From positions 1 through 59,704 of the forward strand of contig CAJTAL010000026.1 in NCBI GenBank assembly GCA_910574285.1: 59,704 bases of DNA, in the 5' to 3' direction. Source of the DNA: Lachnospiraceae bacterium. Its GTDB lineage: Bacteria; Bacillota; Clostridia; Lachnospirales; Lachnospiraceae. The first letter of the stretch is position 1. Each line of letters begins with the position of its first letter. Below, piece by piece: positions 7,480 through 15,903 of the stretch. Position numbers and translations under genes: made by a program. A model generated the notes under the pieces. That model ran no database searches and was not told the origin of the DNA. It saw only the letters and a list, made by a program, of their open reading frames with translations.

Positions 7480-10101
7480 CTATTGCGTCCGCTGCCTGTC
7501 TATCCACTGTATAATAATATTTACTACATAATCCTGTTCCTGTGCGGTCAATTCCCTGCCTTTGGGGATATTATGCCATTTCTCCAGGCATCCCCTGCAG
7601 CAGGTCGCTGTTGCATGCTGAGCAACAAACACCGGATGTCCCCTCATCGGCGTTTGTTTTCCATCATTCTGCGGATTTGCAGGCGCCAGCCTTTTTTCTA
7701 TAAAATCATATGCATGGCGGCGTATGGTATCCATTCCCTTGTCAGCAATATATGACCTGTCGTTTGCATTTAAGGAAAAACTGCTCCGAAACCTGGAACA
7801 TGCCAGCCGTTCGAATAGATTGCCACCATAACTGGCCGGTTCCTCCGAAATTCTCATTGGCTGCACATGATTCTTATAGCTCATCGTCCTGGGTTTCTTT
7901 CCTGGCTGGTCTCCATTTTCACCATTTAACTTCTGTTTCAAAATATTTGTCTCTACAGTCTTTGACTCAATGCTGTCATCCATCAGACGTTTGGCAAGCT
8001 TCGTATTTCTCGCAGCAGTAGTCTCATTCTTTATGGCATAGCTGACTGCCTTTTTCTCCCCGATCAGCACCAGAATCTTCTTTGCCCTGGTGACTCCTGT
8101 ATACAGCAGATTTCTCTGCAGCATCACAAAATGGCTCATGGTAATGGGCATCACCACAATCGGATATTCGCTTCCCTGCGCCTTATGAATCGTGGTCGCA
8201 TAGGCCAGCACCAGTTCTTCCAGCTCACTGACATCATAAAGAACCTTCCGGCCCTCATAATCTACCGTCAGCTCCCGTTCCTCCATGTCAACTTTACAAA
8301 TGGTTCCGATATCACCGTTAAACACTTCTTTATCATAATTATTACGAATCTGCATGACCTTATCATGCAGCCGGTACTGCGTGCCGCCCCTGCGGAGGAA
8401 GATTTTGGACGGATTCATAGCCTCCTGCAGCACCTGGTTTAAATTTGCCGCCCCGCAGATCCCCCGCTGCATCGGCGTCAGCACCTGAATATCCTGAAAA
8501 GGGTCTACATGATAATAGCGGGGCAGGTTCTCCGTACAGAACCGTACCAGCGTATCCACCACTTCTTCATTGCTCTCTTTCCCCGCAAAAAAGAAATCAG
8601 AATTCTTACCGCCTCGCATATCAATGGGTTCGCCTTTGTTAATTCGATGGGCATTCATGATGATTCTGCTTCCCTGTGCCTGTCTGAATATCCTGGTCAG
8701 CCGTACGACCGGGATACGGGCCGAAGCAATGATATCTTTCAGGACATTTCCCGCCCCTACACTTGGAAGCTGATCTGTATCGCCGACCATAATCAACGTC
8801 ATATGTTCCGGAATCGCTTTCAGAAGATTATACATGAGCATCACATCAATCATGGAACACTCGTCCAATATCAGGACATCCCCGTTTAGAGGATTTTCTT
8901 CATTCTTCTGATATCCTTCCGGTGGTTTATATTCCAGCAGCCGGTGAATCGTTTTTGCTTCCATTCCGGTCGTTTCAGACATTCGCTTCGCCGCTCTTCC
9001 GGTAGGCGCCGCCAGTATAATCCTGCATCCGGCCATACGATAGGCAGAAATAATTCCCATAGTTGTAGTCGTCTTTCCGGTTCCCGGCCCGCCGGTCAGA
9101 ACCATCACTTTCGATGAAACTGCTGTACGGACCGCTTCCAACTGGATCTCATCATATGTAATATCAGATTGCTTCCGAACCTGTGATATAACTGCCTGTA
9201 CATCTATTCTCACCCTGCGTTCGGAAATTAACAGCTTGATCAGCCTCTTGGCGCACCCTGTCTCAGAAAAGAAAAAGGGCGGCAGATAAATTGCCTCTTC
9301 ATCCCTGATTACATCCTCCGTGCGGAGCATTTCATCCAACGTGATCGTAAGCTCCGGTGTATCCACATCCAAAAGCTCTACAGCTTTTTGGATTAGCTGC
9401 TCCCTGTCTCCATAACAATGCCCGTCTTCCGCCAGCTTGTTTAACGTGTAAAATAGTCCGCTCCTCAAACGAATGAAACGTTCTTTTTCAATGCCTAACT
9501 TTTCAGCAATCATATCCGCAGTCTTAAATCCAATCCCCCATATGTCATCTGCCAGACGATAAGGATTCTCCTGCACCACACTGATGCTGTCGCTTCCGTA
9601 GGTTTTAAATATCTTTGTGGCATGAGTAGTATTGACTTCATGGCTCTGCAGAAAGAGCATAATATTCTTTATCTCTTTTTGCTCCTGCCAGCTTTTCTTA
9701 ATCCGCTCCACGCGTATCTTTCCTATCCCTTCCACCGTGATGAGTTCATCCGGTGCATCCTCTATCACGTCCAACGTATCCTTTCCGAATTTCTGAACGA
9801 TCCGCTTTGCAAACTTCGGCCCGACGCCTTTGATCAGACCGGAACCCAGATACTTTTCAATTCCGTAGACAGTTGCAGGAAGAGCCTCTTCAAACCTCTC
9901 CACAGAAAACTGTCTGCCGTATTTGGCATCCATTTTCCAGAAACCCTCCAGGGATAAAACGGAGCCCACATGTGTATCCGGCATGATTCCGACGACCGTA
10001 ACCAGGTCATTATAATTCTTGGCTGATACCTTCAATACGGTGTAACCATTTTCTGTATTCGTATAAGTAATCCTTTCAACTACGCATCGCATGTGTTCCA
10101 T
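7480..10101 (-). CDS. recD2: RecD2-type DNA helicase with C-terminal DUF4186 domain
   Basis: ATP-dependent 5'-3' superfamily 1B helicase. Helix-hairpin-helix motifs sit in the first 200 residues, Walker A GGPGTGKT at about 337-344, Walker B LILDECSM, and the C-terminal helicase half holds TTIHKAQGSEY. The ATG at 10101 has an AGGGAG site six bases upstream; a TTG five codons earlier overlaps that site and is less likely. The last 111 residues (SRFRSSF, GHPVFVAQHATATCCRGC, LEKWHNIP) are a DUF4186 domain, which I know as a separate small protein. The fusion is unusual and its CCRGC cluster could bind metal. RecD2 acts in recombination and repair in Gram-positive bacteria. Confidence 0.92.
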   Translation of the reverse strand: MEHMRCVVERITYTNTENGYTVLKVSAKNYNDLVTVVGIMPDTHVGSVLSLEGFWKMDAKYGRQFSVERFEEALPATVYGIEKYLGSGLIKGVGPKFAKRIVQKFGKDTLDVIEDAPDELITVEGIGKIRVERIKKSWQEQKEIKNIMLFLQSHEVNTTHATKIFKTYGSDSISVVQENPYRLADDIWGIGFKTADMIAEKLGIEKERFIRLRSGLFYTLNKLAEDGHCYGDREQLIQKAVELLDVDTPELTITLDEMLRTEDVIRDEEAIYLPPFFFSETGCAKRLIKLLISERRVRIDVQAVISQVRKQSDITYDEIQLEAVRTAVSSKVMVLTGGPGTGKTTTTMGIISAYRMAGCRIILAAPTGRAAKRMSETTGMEAKTIHRLLEYKPPEGYQKNEENPLNGDVLILDECSMIDVMLMYNLLKAIPEHMTLIMVGDTDQLPSVGAGNVLKDIIASARIPVVRLTRIFRQAQGSRIIMNAHRINKGEPIDMRGGKNSDFFFAGKESNEEVVDTLVRFCTENLPRYYHVDPFQDIQVLTPMQRGICGAANLNQVLQEAMNPSKIFLRRGGTQYRLHDKVMQIRNNYDKEVFNGDIGTICKVDMEERELTVDYEGRKVLYDVSELEELVLAYATTIHKAQGSEYPIVVMPITMSHFVMLQRNLLYTGVTRAKKILVLIGEKKAVSYAIKNETTAARNTKLAKRLMDDSIESKTVETNILKQKLNGENGDQPGKKPRTMSYKNHVQPMRISEEPASYGGNLFERLACSRFRSSFSLNANDRSYIADKGMDTIRRHAYDFIEKRLAPANPQNDGKQTPMRGHPVFVAQHATATCCRGCLEKWHNIPKGRELTAQEQDYVVNIIIQWIDRQRTQ

Positions 10102-10307
10102 ATTATTCTCCCTCAATTTAAGCCGGAATCCTTATAGATTATTAAAATATTCTCATACTTTCTTAAAAAGCTTTCTATAACTCTTGATTGAATATCACCA
10201 TCTTAACACAAGTATCAGAACTTTTCTATACGATGAAATTCAAAGATTCGGTATTTGAACTGCTTCGGTTTGATGTTCCAGTCTTCAGGCCAGGTTAGTC
10301 CGGAGCA

Positions 10308-10337
10308 ATAAAAAACCGCCGGCGTTAACCAGCGGTT
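10308..10337 (-). terminator. Rho-independent terminator
   Basis: On the minus strand AACCGCTGG and CCGGCGGTT form a 9-bp stem with one mismatch, followed by a run of T. It probably ends the transcript of the XRE regulator and insulates recD2. The remainder of 10102-10528 holds nothing else I can name. Confidence 0.75.
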
Positions 10338-10528
10338 CCATCGTTGCTACATTTTGTTTTATCCTTTGATGCCGTTCTGCGGCAGATCAAAAAAACAGAA
10401 TCCGAAGATAATCCCGCCTGCCGTCCGTTTTTGGTGAGAAAGACCAGTGCACCCGCAAAACGTCTCGGAACACATCACTGTAATCTAGAGCCACCACAAA
10501 ATATAGTGTCTCTATAGTCAAAATGCAC

Positions 10529-10999
10529 TTATCTTAGTTTTATCTCATAGTTTTTTTTAAACCACCTAATCAAAAGAATAACAGCAACAGACCCAGATAG
10601 TAAACCCAGCAGATTATTAAAGTATATTTCTGGAAAGAAATAATTCAAAATCATATTAAGCACAAAAAATGAGCTGAAAATTACAATCAAAATTTTCATT
10701 ATAGACTCGAGTTCTCCTTGTGCTTTTTCTTTTTTCGCCTGTAATTCCATAAGATTTTCTTCTGCTCTTTTCTGATAATCTTCCATAGTAATCCTTTCCC
10801 CGCTAAGCAGTTCATTTACATTTATACCCAGTATGTCGCACAAATCAAGCATTAGCGAAACATCTGGCATACTTTTTCCTGTTTCCCATTTTGAGACTGC
10901 TCTATTGGTAATGTTTAATTTTTCAGCCAACTGCATTTGCGTAAGCCCCTTTTCTTTTCGACAGGCTGCTATAAATTTTCCTATCATTTCTTGTTCCAT
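10529..10999 (-). CDS. XRE-family regulator with membrane anchor
   Basis: 156 residues. A helix-turn-helix of the XRE/Cro type fills residues 5-60 (LTQMQLAEKLNITNRAVSKWE). A charged linker follows, then two membrane helices at about 98-118 and 128-146. Such proteins regulate from the membrane, often at neighbouring transporter genes, but none lies nearby. The ATG follows a strong GGAGG site. A 14-bp palindrome just upstream could be its own operator. Confidence 0.85.
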   Translation of the reverse strand: MEQEMIGKFIAACRKEKGLTQMQLAEKLNITNRAVSKWETGKSMPDVSLMLDLCDILGINVNELLSGERITMEDYQKRAEENLMELQAKKEKAQGELESIMKILIVIFSSFFVLNMILNYFFPEIYFNNLLGLLSGSVAVILLIRWFKKNYEIKLR

Positions 11000-11017
11000 G
11001 TTCCACCTCCTCGTAGG

Positions 11018-11031
11018 TAGTTTACAAACTA
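11018..11031. promoter_or_regulatory. Palindrome TAGTTT-AC-AAACTA, candidate XRE operator
   Basis: A perfect 6+6 inverted repeat with a 2-base centre lies 19 bases before the start codon of the XRE regulator, as expected for autoregulation. Confidence 0.5.
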
Positions 11032-11207
11032 AAAACGGATTATGAAACGAACTAACAGTTGATTGTATCTAATTCAACCGCCAGTTGATTCTTTAGCCAT
11101 TGAACGTATACATGATGTGTTCTCTGTATGCTTTTGTGCAAGGCATAAATGATTCCCCCTTTCTCCCACATGGGGCGGTGCTTGGTTTACAGTTGCATTT
11201 ATAAATC

Positions 11208-11241
11208 AAAGGGGCGATAGCATTTTAGGTTGCCGCCCCTT
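11208..11241 (-). terminator. Terminator-like hairpin after the HAD gene
   Basis: AAGGGGCG and CGCCCCTT pair around a 17-base loop on the minus strand, 27 bases after the HAD stop. The following T content is modest. Confidence 0.45.
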
Positions 11242-11267
11242 GACCGTTAAAATTGATTTTTCCATTA

Positions 11268-11903
11268 TCATTTACGGTTAAAATATTCGTACAAATCATT
11301 TACACAATAAAACACATGATTAGGATTTTCCTTTTCCAAAATATCAGCATTAGAGGATTCTTGCCATGCCGCTGAAAAGCAAATCACGCCTACCTCTTGG
11401 CAGTTTTTTATATCTTGAACTGTATCTCCTATATAACAAAATTCCTCTTTGGAAATAGAATATTTTTTCAAGAGATATTCCATATTCTTTTGCTTGTTCG
11501 GGGATATTTCCGAACCGTATAATGTTTCATCAAATACTTTTGACAAGCCCAATTTTTCTAAAGTAATTGTACAGCTTTTTTCTCCTTTCCCCGTAATCAA
11601 TGCCACGGTAATATTTTTCTTTTTCAAAAAGGCAATCAGTTTCAATATTCCGGGAAATACACTTGTAACCTCATTGTGCAGCGATTCATATTGACAATAA
11701 AAATCCTCAATCGCTGATTCCCATTTCTGACCGACAATAGCCTTTACCATACCGATTTCATTAAGCCCAAACGTATGCAGGATTTCCTCTCTGCTAAGTT
11801 CATGGTCTGTATAGGGAGATACGCTATTGCGAAATGCCGCTATACACATTGGAATAGTATCGGCTATTGTTCCGTCCATATCAAAAGCAACTATTTTAAA
11901 CAT
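11268..11903 (-). CDS. HAD-superfamily phosphatase (phosphoglycolate phosphatase-like)
   Basis: 211 residues. The nucleophile motif DMDGT is at residues 8-12, motif II LITGKGEKS is near 105, and the terminal acidic motif GDTVQD is near 158. A helical cap follows motif I, as in the Gph/PGP branch. It hydrolyses a small phosphate ester; the substrate is unknown. Its ATG overlaps the TAA of the acetyltransferase gene (TAATG), so the two are translationally coupled. Confidence 0.85.
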   Translation of the reverse strand: MFKIVAFDMDGTIADTIPMCIAAFRNSVSPYTDHELSREEILHTFGLNEIGMVKAIVGQKWESAIEDFYCQYESLHNEVTSVFPGILKLIAFLKKKNITVALITGKGEKSCTITLEKLGLSKVFDETLYGSEISPNKQKNMEYLLKKYSISKEEFCYIGDTVQDIKNCQEVGVICFSAAWQESSNADILEKENPNHVFYCVNDLYEYFNRK

Positions 11904-12496
11904 TACATATTTTCTCCGTTAATCTTCCGTATTACATGACAGGGGTTGCCTACTGCCAATGAATTTTTCGGTATATCCTTTGTGACAACGCTTCCAGCTC
12001 CTATAACAGAACCGTCACCTATTGTTACACCCGGAAGGACAATAACACCTCCCCCTAACCAACAGCCATTCCCAATTTTTATTGGCAATGCATAGGTGTG
12101 CCGGACTAAATGACCTGTTTCGGGATTCTGAACATATCTTTCCGCTAACGGGGCAGGGTGTGTTGCTGTATAAAGCTGTACATTTGAAGCAATCAGCACA
12201 TTATCGCCAATGATAATTTCATTGCAATCTACAAAAGTACAATTCATGTTGACTGACACATTATTTCCCATGAAAATGTTTCGCCCATAATCGCATATAA
12301 ATGGTGATGCAACAGATACTTTTGTGCCAATCTTTCCACATAACTCCTTTAGAATTTTTTCTTTTTCCTCTTTCTGTTCATATGCAAGGGCATTGTATTC
12401 CTGCAACAATTTTCTCGCATGGCTTTTAAAGTCCAGAAAGATTTTGTCATGACAGTTATAATCTTCTCCCGCCATACATTTTTCCAATTCGCTCAT
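11903..12496 (-). CDS. Sugar O-acetyltransferase, maltose acetyltransferase type
   Basis: About 197 residues. The N-terminal Mac domain (MSELEKCMAGEDYNCHD) is followed by a left-handed beta helix with the catalytic His in TATHP. The end VVTKDIPKNSLAVGNPCHVI is typical of the Maa/LacA family, which moves acetyl from acetyl-CoA to a sugar. The start at 12496 is chosen because GGAGGTGA precedes it; upstream in-frame codons overlap the RpiR gene and lack a site. With the HAD phosphatase and RpiR regulator it suggests sugar-phosphate turnover. Confidence 0.88.
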   Translation of the reverse strand: MSELEKCMAGEDYNCHDKIFLDFKSHARKLLQEYNALAYEQKEEKEKILKELCGKIGTKVSVASPFICDYGRNIFMGNNVSVNMNCTFVDCNEIIIGDNVLIASNVQLYTATHPAPLAERYVQNPETGHLVRHTYALPIKIGNGCWLGGGVIVLPGVTIGDGSVIGAGSVVTKDIPKNSLAVGNPCHVIRKINGENM

Positions 12497-12521
12497 AATG
12501 TCACCTCCGTGTTTCATGGTA

Positions 12522-12552
12522 GAAAAAAACCTGTTACAAAGCAAGTAACAGG
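12522..12552 (-). terminator. Strong terminator between rpiR-type gene and acetyltransferase
   Basis: CCTGTTAC, a 7-base loop and GTAACAGG form a perfect 8-bp stem, followed by seven T on the minus strand. It lies only 26 bases before the acetyltransferase start, leaving no room for a separate promoter, so it probably works as a partial terminator or attenuator. Confidence 0.8.
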
Positions 12553-12560
12553 CTGTTTTC

Positions 12561-13274
12561 TTATATTCTTTTTGCAAGTGCTTCAATAACAAAAATGACT
12601 GGAACCTGTGTCGTTCCGTTATATCCCCCGTTAATCCGTTTTGTGTTTAAGTTATAAGAGAAATTCCAATCTGATAATTTTGCCAAAGTTGATAGTGGGG
12701 AATTAGTAATACTTAACACGCAGCATTTCTTTTTCTTAAACTGGTTAATTGCTTCAATCAGTCTTTCGGTTTCGCCGCTTTCTGAAAAAGCAATAACGGC
12801 TGTGTTCTTCCAGCGAAAAGAATCTATCGGATAAAGCGCATCTTCAAGCCCTACGGCAAAATGCCCCATATTGGAAAAATATCTTGCTCCGTATTTTGCT
12901 AATGTTCCCGATGAACCCATTCCGATAAAGATTATCAAATCAGCTTTTCTAAGAACGTCAATCGCAAACAATAATTTTTCCTCAAAGGCACTTGAATTTG
13001 CCCTTGTAAAAAAATCCGAAAGTTCCTGCAAATCTTCCATAGGCGGGCAGGCAGCCTGCAAGGTAATCTCTTTTTTCAGAGCTTCTTTAAATTCTGAATA
13101 CCCGTCAAAATTATTTTTATTGCAAAAGCGCAATATAGTAGACGTAGATACTTGGAGCTCTTTTGCAAGCTCTCTAATTGTCATGTATTGTATTTTATCA
13201 ATATCAGAAACGATATATTTGTAAATACGAATATCTGTTTCGTTGTACTTTTGTATTTCTTCATACGAAAACAT
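12561..13274 (-). CDS. MurR/RpiR-family transcriptional regulator
   Basis: 237 residues. An RpiR helix-turn-helix is in residues 30-60 (TIRELAKELQVSTSTILRFC) and a SIS sugar-phosphate-binding domain in 105-225 (FIGMGSSGTLAKYGAR, AFSESGETERL). These proteins sense a phosphosugar and control the adjacent catabolic genes. The ATG has GGAGG six bases ahead. It heads the operon with the acetyltransferase and HAD phosphatase and is likely their regulator. Confidence 0.9.
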   Translation of the reverse strand: MFSYEEIQKYNETDIRIYKYIVSDIDKIQYMTIRELAKELQVSTSTILRFCNKNNFDGYSEFKEALKKEITLQAACPPMEDLQELSDFFTRANSSAFEEKLLFAIDVLRKADLIIFIGMGSSGTLAKYGARYFSNMGHFAVGLEDALYPIDSFRWKNTAVIAFSESGETERLIEAINQFKKKKCCVLSITNSPLSTLAKLSDWNFSYNLNTKRINGGYNGTTQVPVIFVIEALAKRI

Positions 13275-13523
13275 ACTGTATTTCCTCCAACGTATTTAGA
13301 TGCTTTGATTATATACTGATTTTGTGCGCTTTACAACTACTGGATGTATACAGGAATGAATGAGAGGGATTCCATAGCCTGTTATGCACATTTCCATAAT
13401 GCTTGTCTTTTAGTCTTTGGTTTCTTTGGTTTGGAATAGTGTGGTGCTGGCAGTCTATCTCTTATTTTCGGTTGCCCTAATTCAAAAATCAATACTTTAA
13501 GTAAACTTTTTTTACATTTGGTA

Positions 13524-13551
13524 TTGCCTCTATTCTACTTTCTGTTATAAT
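13524..13551 (+). promoter_or_regulatory. Promoter of the XRE-hicBA module
   Basis: TTGCCT and TATAAT are spaced by 16 bases, 26 bases upstream of the XRE start. The remainder of 13275-13523 holds only the promoter area of the rpiR-type gene and shows no ORF or repeat. Confidence 0.65.
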
Positions 13552-13576
13552 AAGAATTATAGGGGAGGTGTAAAAA

Positions 13577-13990
13577 TTGTCTGATGATGAATTTAGAAAG
13601 ATTTTTTCGAATAATTTAAATTATTTTATGTCTCTAAATAACAAAACCCAAGTAGATCTGATTAATGACTTAGGTTTTAACAAATCAGCCGTTTCTACAT
13701 GGTGTAATGGTACTCGGTTACCTAGAATGGATAAGGTTGATGTTTTAGCAAAATATTTTGGTATTAACCGTTCTGATTTAATAGAAAATCGTACGCATGA
13801 ACAAAATTCTGGTTATTACACCAATCGTGAAACGGCTGAGGTTGCACAAGAAATTTTTGAGAATAAAGAATTACGTGCATTATTCGATGTACAGCGTGAT
13901 ATGGAACCCGACGATCTGAAAGCATTACACAATATGGCACTTGCACTTAAGAGAAAGGAACGTGGTAACTATGATGACACCGGATGTTAA
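13577..13990 (+). CDS. XRE-family phage-type regulator
   Basis: 137 residues beginning with TTG six bases after GGGGAGGTG. The helix-turn-helix occupies residues 8-65 (TQVDLINDLGFNKSAVSTWC). The C-terminal half is helical (ETAEVAQEIFENKELRALF), as in CI-like repressors of Firmicutes prophages that lack a peptidase domain. It heads a four-gene rightward module with hicBA and probably represses it. The module seems to be a relic of an older integrated element. Confidence 0.8.
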   Translation: MSDDEFRKIFSNNLNYFMSLNNKTQVDLINDLGFNKSAVSTWCNGTRLPRMDKVDVLAKYFGINRSDLIENRTHEQNSGYYTNRETAEVAQEIFENKELRALFDVQRDMEPDDLKALHNMALALKRKERGNYDDTGC

Positions 13991-14117
13991 TGTTGTTGTT
14001 ATAGATTTTAAAACGTGTAAAGGAAAAGAAATGGTTGTACCAAATGAAGAACATCAATATCTTTACGGTGATGATTCGCCATATAAAATATTGTCAATAC
14101 TAAAAACATGGAGGTAA
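13971..14117 (+). CDS. Small protein of unknown function
   Basis: 48 codons overlapping the end of the XRE gene by 20 bases and ending in a TGGAGGTAA that also supplies the hicB ribosome site. The mixed composition (DVNVVVIDFKTC, MVVPNEEHQY) matches no family I know. Coupling on both sides suggests it is translated. It could be a further regulator of the module. Confidence 0.55.
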   Translation: MMTPDVNVVVIDFKTCKGKEMVVPNEEHQYLYGDDSPYKILSILKTWR

Positions 14118-14123
14118 TATGTT

Positions 14124-14342
14124 ATGGAATATGTTGTAAATTTTACTTGGGATAACGAAGCCGACGTATGGATCGCCACTAGCGATGATATACCCGGTCT
14201 CGTACTGGAATCTGGTTCTTTCGACGCTCTGTTGGAGCGCACACGCTTTGCTGTGCCTGAGCTTCTTGAACTGAATGCTTCTGAGGCCCAACCACTGTCT
14301 TTAACTTTTATATCAAAACGCCAAGAAAGGATGATCCTATAA
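14124..14342 (+). CDS. HicB-like antitoxin, DUF1902 type
   Basis: 72 residues with the HicB fold signature VNFTWDNEADVWIATSDDIP and GLVLESGSFDALLERT. It lacks the C-terminal DNA-binding domain found in larger HicB proteins, so regulation may fall to the XRE protein upstream. Its stop overlaps the hicA start (TAATG). It should bind and block the HicA ribonuclease. Confidence 0.85.
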   Translation: MEYVVNFTWDNEADVWIATSDDIPGLVLESGSFDALLERTRFAVPELLELNASEAQPLSLTFISKRQERMIL

Positions 14343-14536
14343 TGGCTGAATATGAGAAAAAAGTACGCCAAATACTTTCCCAGAATGGCTGTTCTTTCCA
14401 ACGTCGCGGAAAAGGCGATCATGATATCTGGTACAGTCCAATTACCAGACGTAACGTGACGGTTGATACTAAGATAAAATCCCGCCATACTGCAAATGCC
14501 ATTATGAAACAAAGTGGAATAAACTACAAATTCTAA
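14342..14536 (+). CDS. HicA-like mRNA interferase toxin
   Basis: 64 residues with a double-stranded-RNA-binding-like fold and the family motif CSFQRRGKGDHDIW, in which His27 is the expected catalytic residue. KSRHTANAIMKQSGI is the conserved C-terminal helix. HicA cleaves mRNA when free of HicB. Length is normal for the family and all key residues are present, so the pair is probably active. Confidence 0.88.
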   Translation: MAEYEKKVRQILSQNGCSFQRRGKGDHDIWYSPITRRNVTVDTKIKSRHTANAIMKQSGINYKF

Positions 14537-14546
14537 ATTATAATAA

Positions 14547-14576
14547 AAACCGCCTCTGTGCCACAAGAGACGGTTT
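14547..14576. terminator. Terminator after hicA
   Basis: AAACCGCCTCT and AGAGACGGTTT pair around an 8-base loop. A near-identical hairpin follows the Uma2 gene at 52277, which supports common ancestry of the two element ends. Confidence 0.65.
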
Positions 14577-14623
14577 CACATAGATGTAACTCGCAAACCA
14601 GAGGATTACGGTATACATCCACC
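14570..14623 (+). repeat. 54-bp repeat, left copy (integrase leader)
   Basis: Identical over all 54 bases to 52300-52353, which leads into the active integrase gene. It contains inverted GATGTA and TACATC. It is present here without an integrase. Confidence 0.9.
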
Positions 14624-14635
14624 TTGAACCTGGTT

Positions 14636-14655
14636 GCCGGTGAAGCGATCGCGCT
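14636..14655 (+). pseudogene. Scrap of a deleted integrase gene
   Basis: Twenty bases encoding AGEAIAL are identical to 53054-53073 of the prophage integrase, right at its catalytic-arginine region. They sit between the 54-bp leader repeat and the attachment site, so an integrase gene has been lost here by deletions. Confidence 0.7.
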
Positions 14656-14725
14656 AAAAGAAAAATCCCGCAAGCCCTTATTCTAAAGGACTCCGGGATT
14701 CTCATTCAATGCGGAGAAAGGGACT
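14656..14725. repeat. attL: 70-bp direct repeat
   Basis: Matches 53587-53656 with two mismatches. It includes the last 16 bases of tRNA-Leu and its terminator hairpin. Its inner edge marks the left end of the prophage. Confidence 0.92.
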
Positions 14726-14817
14726 ATTTTGCTGCTTCTTAGAATTGCAAAAGCAGTTAAAACAACGTATTTCCGCGGTTTCTCAATGTTATGTTATTTC
14801 ATGAAAAAGTATCGTTT

Positions 14818-14834
14818 GCCCCATTTTTGCCCCA
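14818..14834. promoter_or_regulatory. Candidate integrase arm-type sites, left
   Basis: GCCCCATTTTTGCCCCA holds two GCCCCA units 11 bases apart. The same doublet occurs at the other prophage end (53555). Nothing else recognisable lies in 14726-14982 apart from a palindromic AGCGATCGCT near 14953. Confidence 0.5.
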
Positions 14835-14982
14835 TATATTGATGTCGAAATTTGATGTTCAACAATCCTAGTACCCACACCGGACATCTTCTATAATACA
14901 TAAGTGGGACCTGAATAGAAAAGACGGCCGTTATGCTTTCTCGGATTGACATAGCGATCGCTTTTTCTTTGCTATCCGAATC

Positions 14983-15786
14983 TTATGACAGACCTAATAA
15001 TTTACTCCATGTCTTTGGACCCACAATACCATCCACACCGAGCCCTTTTGCTTTCTGGAATGCGATCACGGCATTCTTCGTATTCTGACCAAAGATCCCG
15101 TCTGCAGCTCCACAATTATATCCAAGAGAATTCAGCTTGTTCTGAATCCACTTGGTAATGTTCCCCTTCGCACCCTTTTTCACCATTGGACATCCTGCCA
15201 ACGTGATCGGGCCGGCAATGCCGTCTACCTTCTGAGCGCTGAATCCCTGCCGGTTACATTCTGCCTGAAGCTCTGCAATAGAAGCCGATCCTTTAGCTGC
15301 TGGTGTCGGAGCCGACACCGCTGTCTGAGTTGGTGTTATGACAGACGCCGCTACTCCTGCAATCTCATTAAACGGAAAATATCTTCCCGGACATCCCGTT
15401 GGAGTGATCTCACTATGCTTTTTTACTCTACTTACATTATACTTAGATTTCAGGTAAGCAACCAGTTCTTTTCCGGCCTGCTTCTGTGCATCCGGCATAG
15501 TCTGTTCTACATCATAATCACCTTCGAAGCATACGCCGACAGAATCCACATTACCACCGGAAGCATGTGCGCCTTGTGTATGATCCGGCCTGCCCTCCCA
15601 GATCGTACCGTCCTTGGTAATGAAATAATGATAACCAATACCTGACCATCCGTTTGTCAGATGACAGGCATGGCACTGGTATACACTAAAGCTCTGTGCG
15701 TCCGCATGATGCAGCACAATACAATTCGTTGCTTTCCTTACGGCCAATGAACTTCTAAACTGCAGATTTGTTTTTCTTATATTCAT
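14983..15786 (-). CDS. Endolysin: N-acetylmuramoyl-L-alanine amidase
   Basis: 267 residues. An Amidase_2 zinc amidase domain fills residues 15-150, with zinc ligands expected at H26 (IVLHH), the HSEITPTGCPG histidine region and its Cys. Two peptidoglycan-binding repeats (about 170-200 and 200-267) end in GVDGIVGPKTWSKLLGL. It cuts the peptide from the glycan strand at lysis. No signal peptide, so export depends on the holin upstream. The ATG has AAGGAG ahead. Confidence 0.92.
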   Translation of the reverse strand: MNIRKTNLQFRSSLAVRKATNCIVLHHADAQSFSVYQCHACHLTNGWSGIGYHYFITKDGTIWEGRPDHTQGAHASGGNVDSVGVCFEGDYDVEQTMPDAQKQAGKELVAYLKSKYNVSRVKKHSEITPTGCPGRYFPFNEIAGVAASVITPTQTAVSAPTPAAKGSASIAELQAECNRQGFSAQKVDGIAGPITLAGCPMVKKGAKGNITKWIQNKLNSLGYNCGAADGIFGQNTKNAVIAFQKAKGLGVDGIVGPKTWSKLLGLS

Positions 15787-15823
15787 ACTGATCTCCTTTC
15801 TGCCGGCTCTTACGCCGGCGCAA

Positions 15824-15857
15824 CAAAAAGAGAGTCCGTTCTAATTTTCGGACTCTC
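15824..15857 (-). terminator. Terminator between toxin locus and endolysin
   Basis: GAGAGTCCG and CGGACTCTC form a perfect 9-bp stem followed by TTTTTGTT on the minus strand. Confidence 0.75.
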
Positions 15858-15868
15858 CAAATTTTACA

Positions 15869-15897
15869 TTGCAATATCATTCAATTTACTCTATAAT
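15869..15897 (+). promoter_or_regulatory. Promoter of the antisense antitoxin RNA
   Basis: TTGCAA and TATAAT are spaced by 17 bases and read against the surrounding late genes. Confidence 0.75.
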
Positions 15898-15903
15898 ACA
15901 GAT

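Noticed and set aside
10117-10528. Possible riboswitch or structured leader between recD2 and the XRE gene
   Set aside because: Only one terminator hairpin is evident; no known riboswitch core or T-box motif was seen.
14843-14849. 0A box (TGTCGAA) near attL as target of the Spo0A-like protein
   Set aside because: A 7-base match is expected several times by chance in this window; similar matches occur inside coding sequence, so it is mentioned only as a lead.
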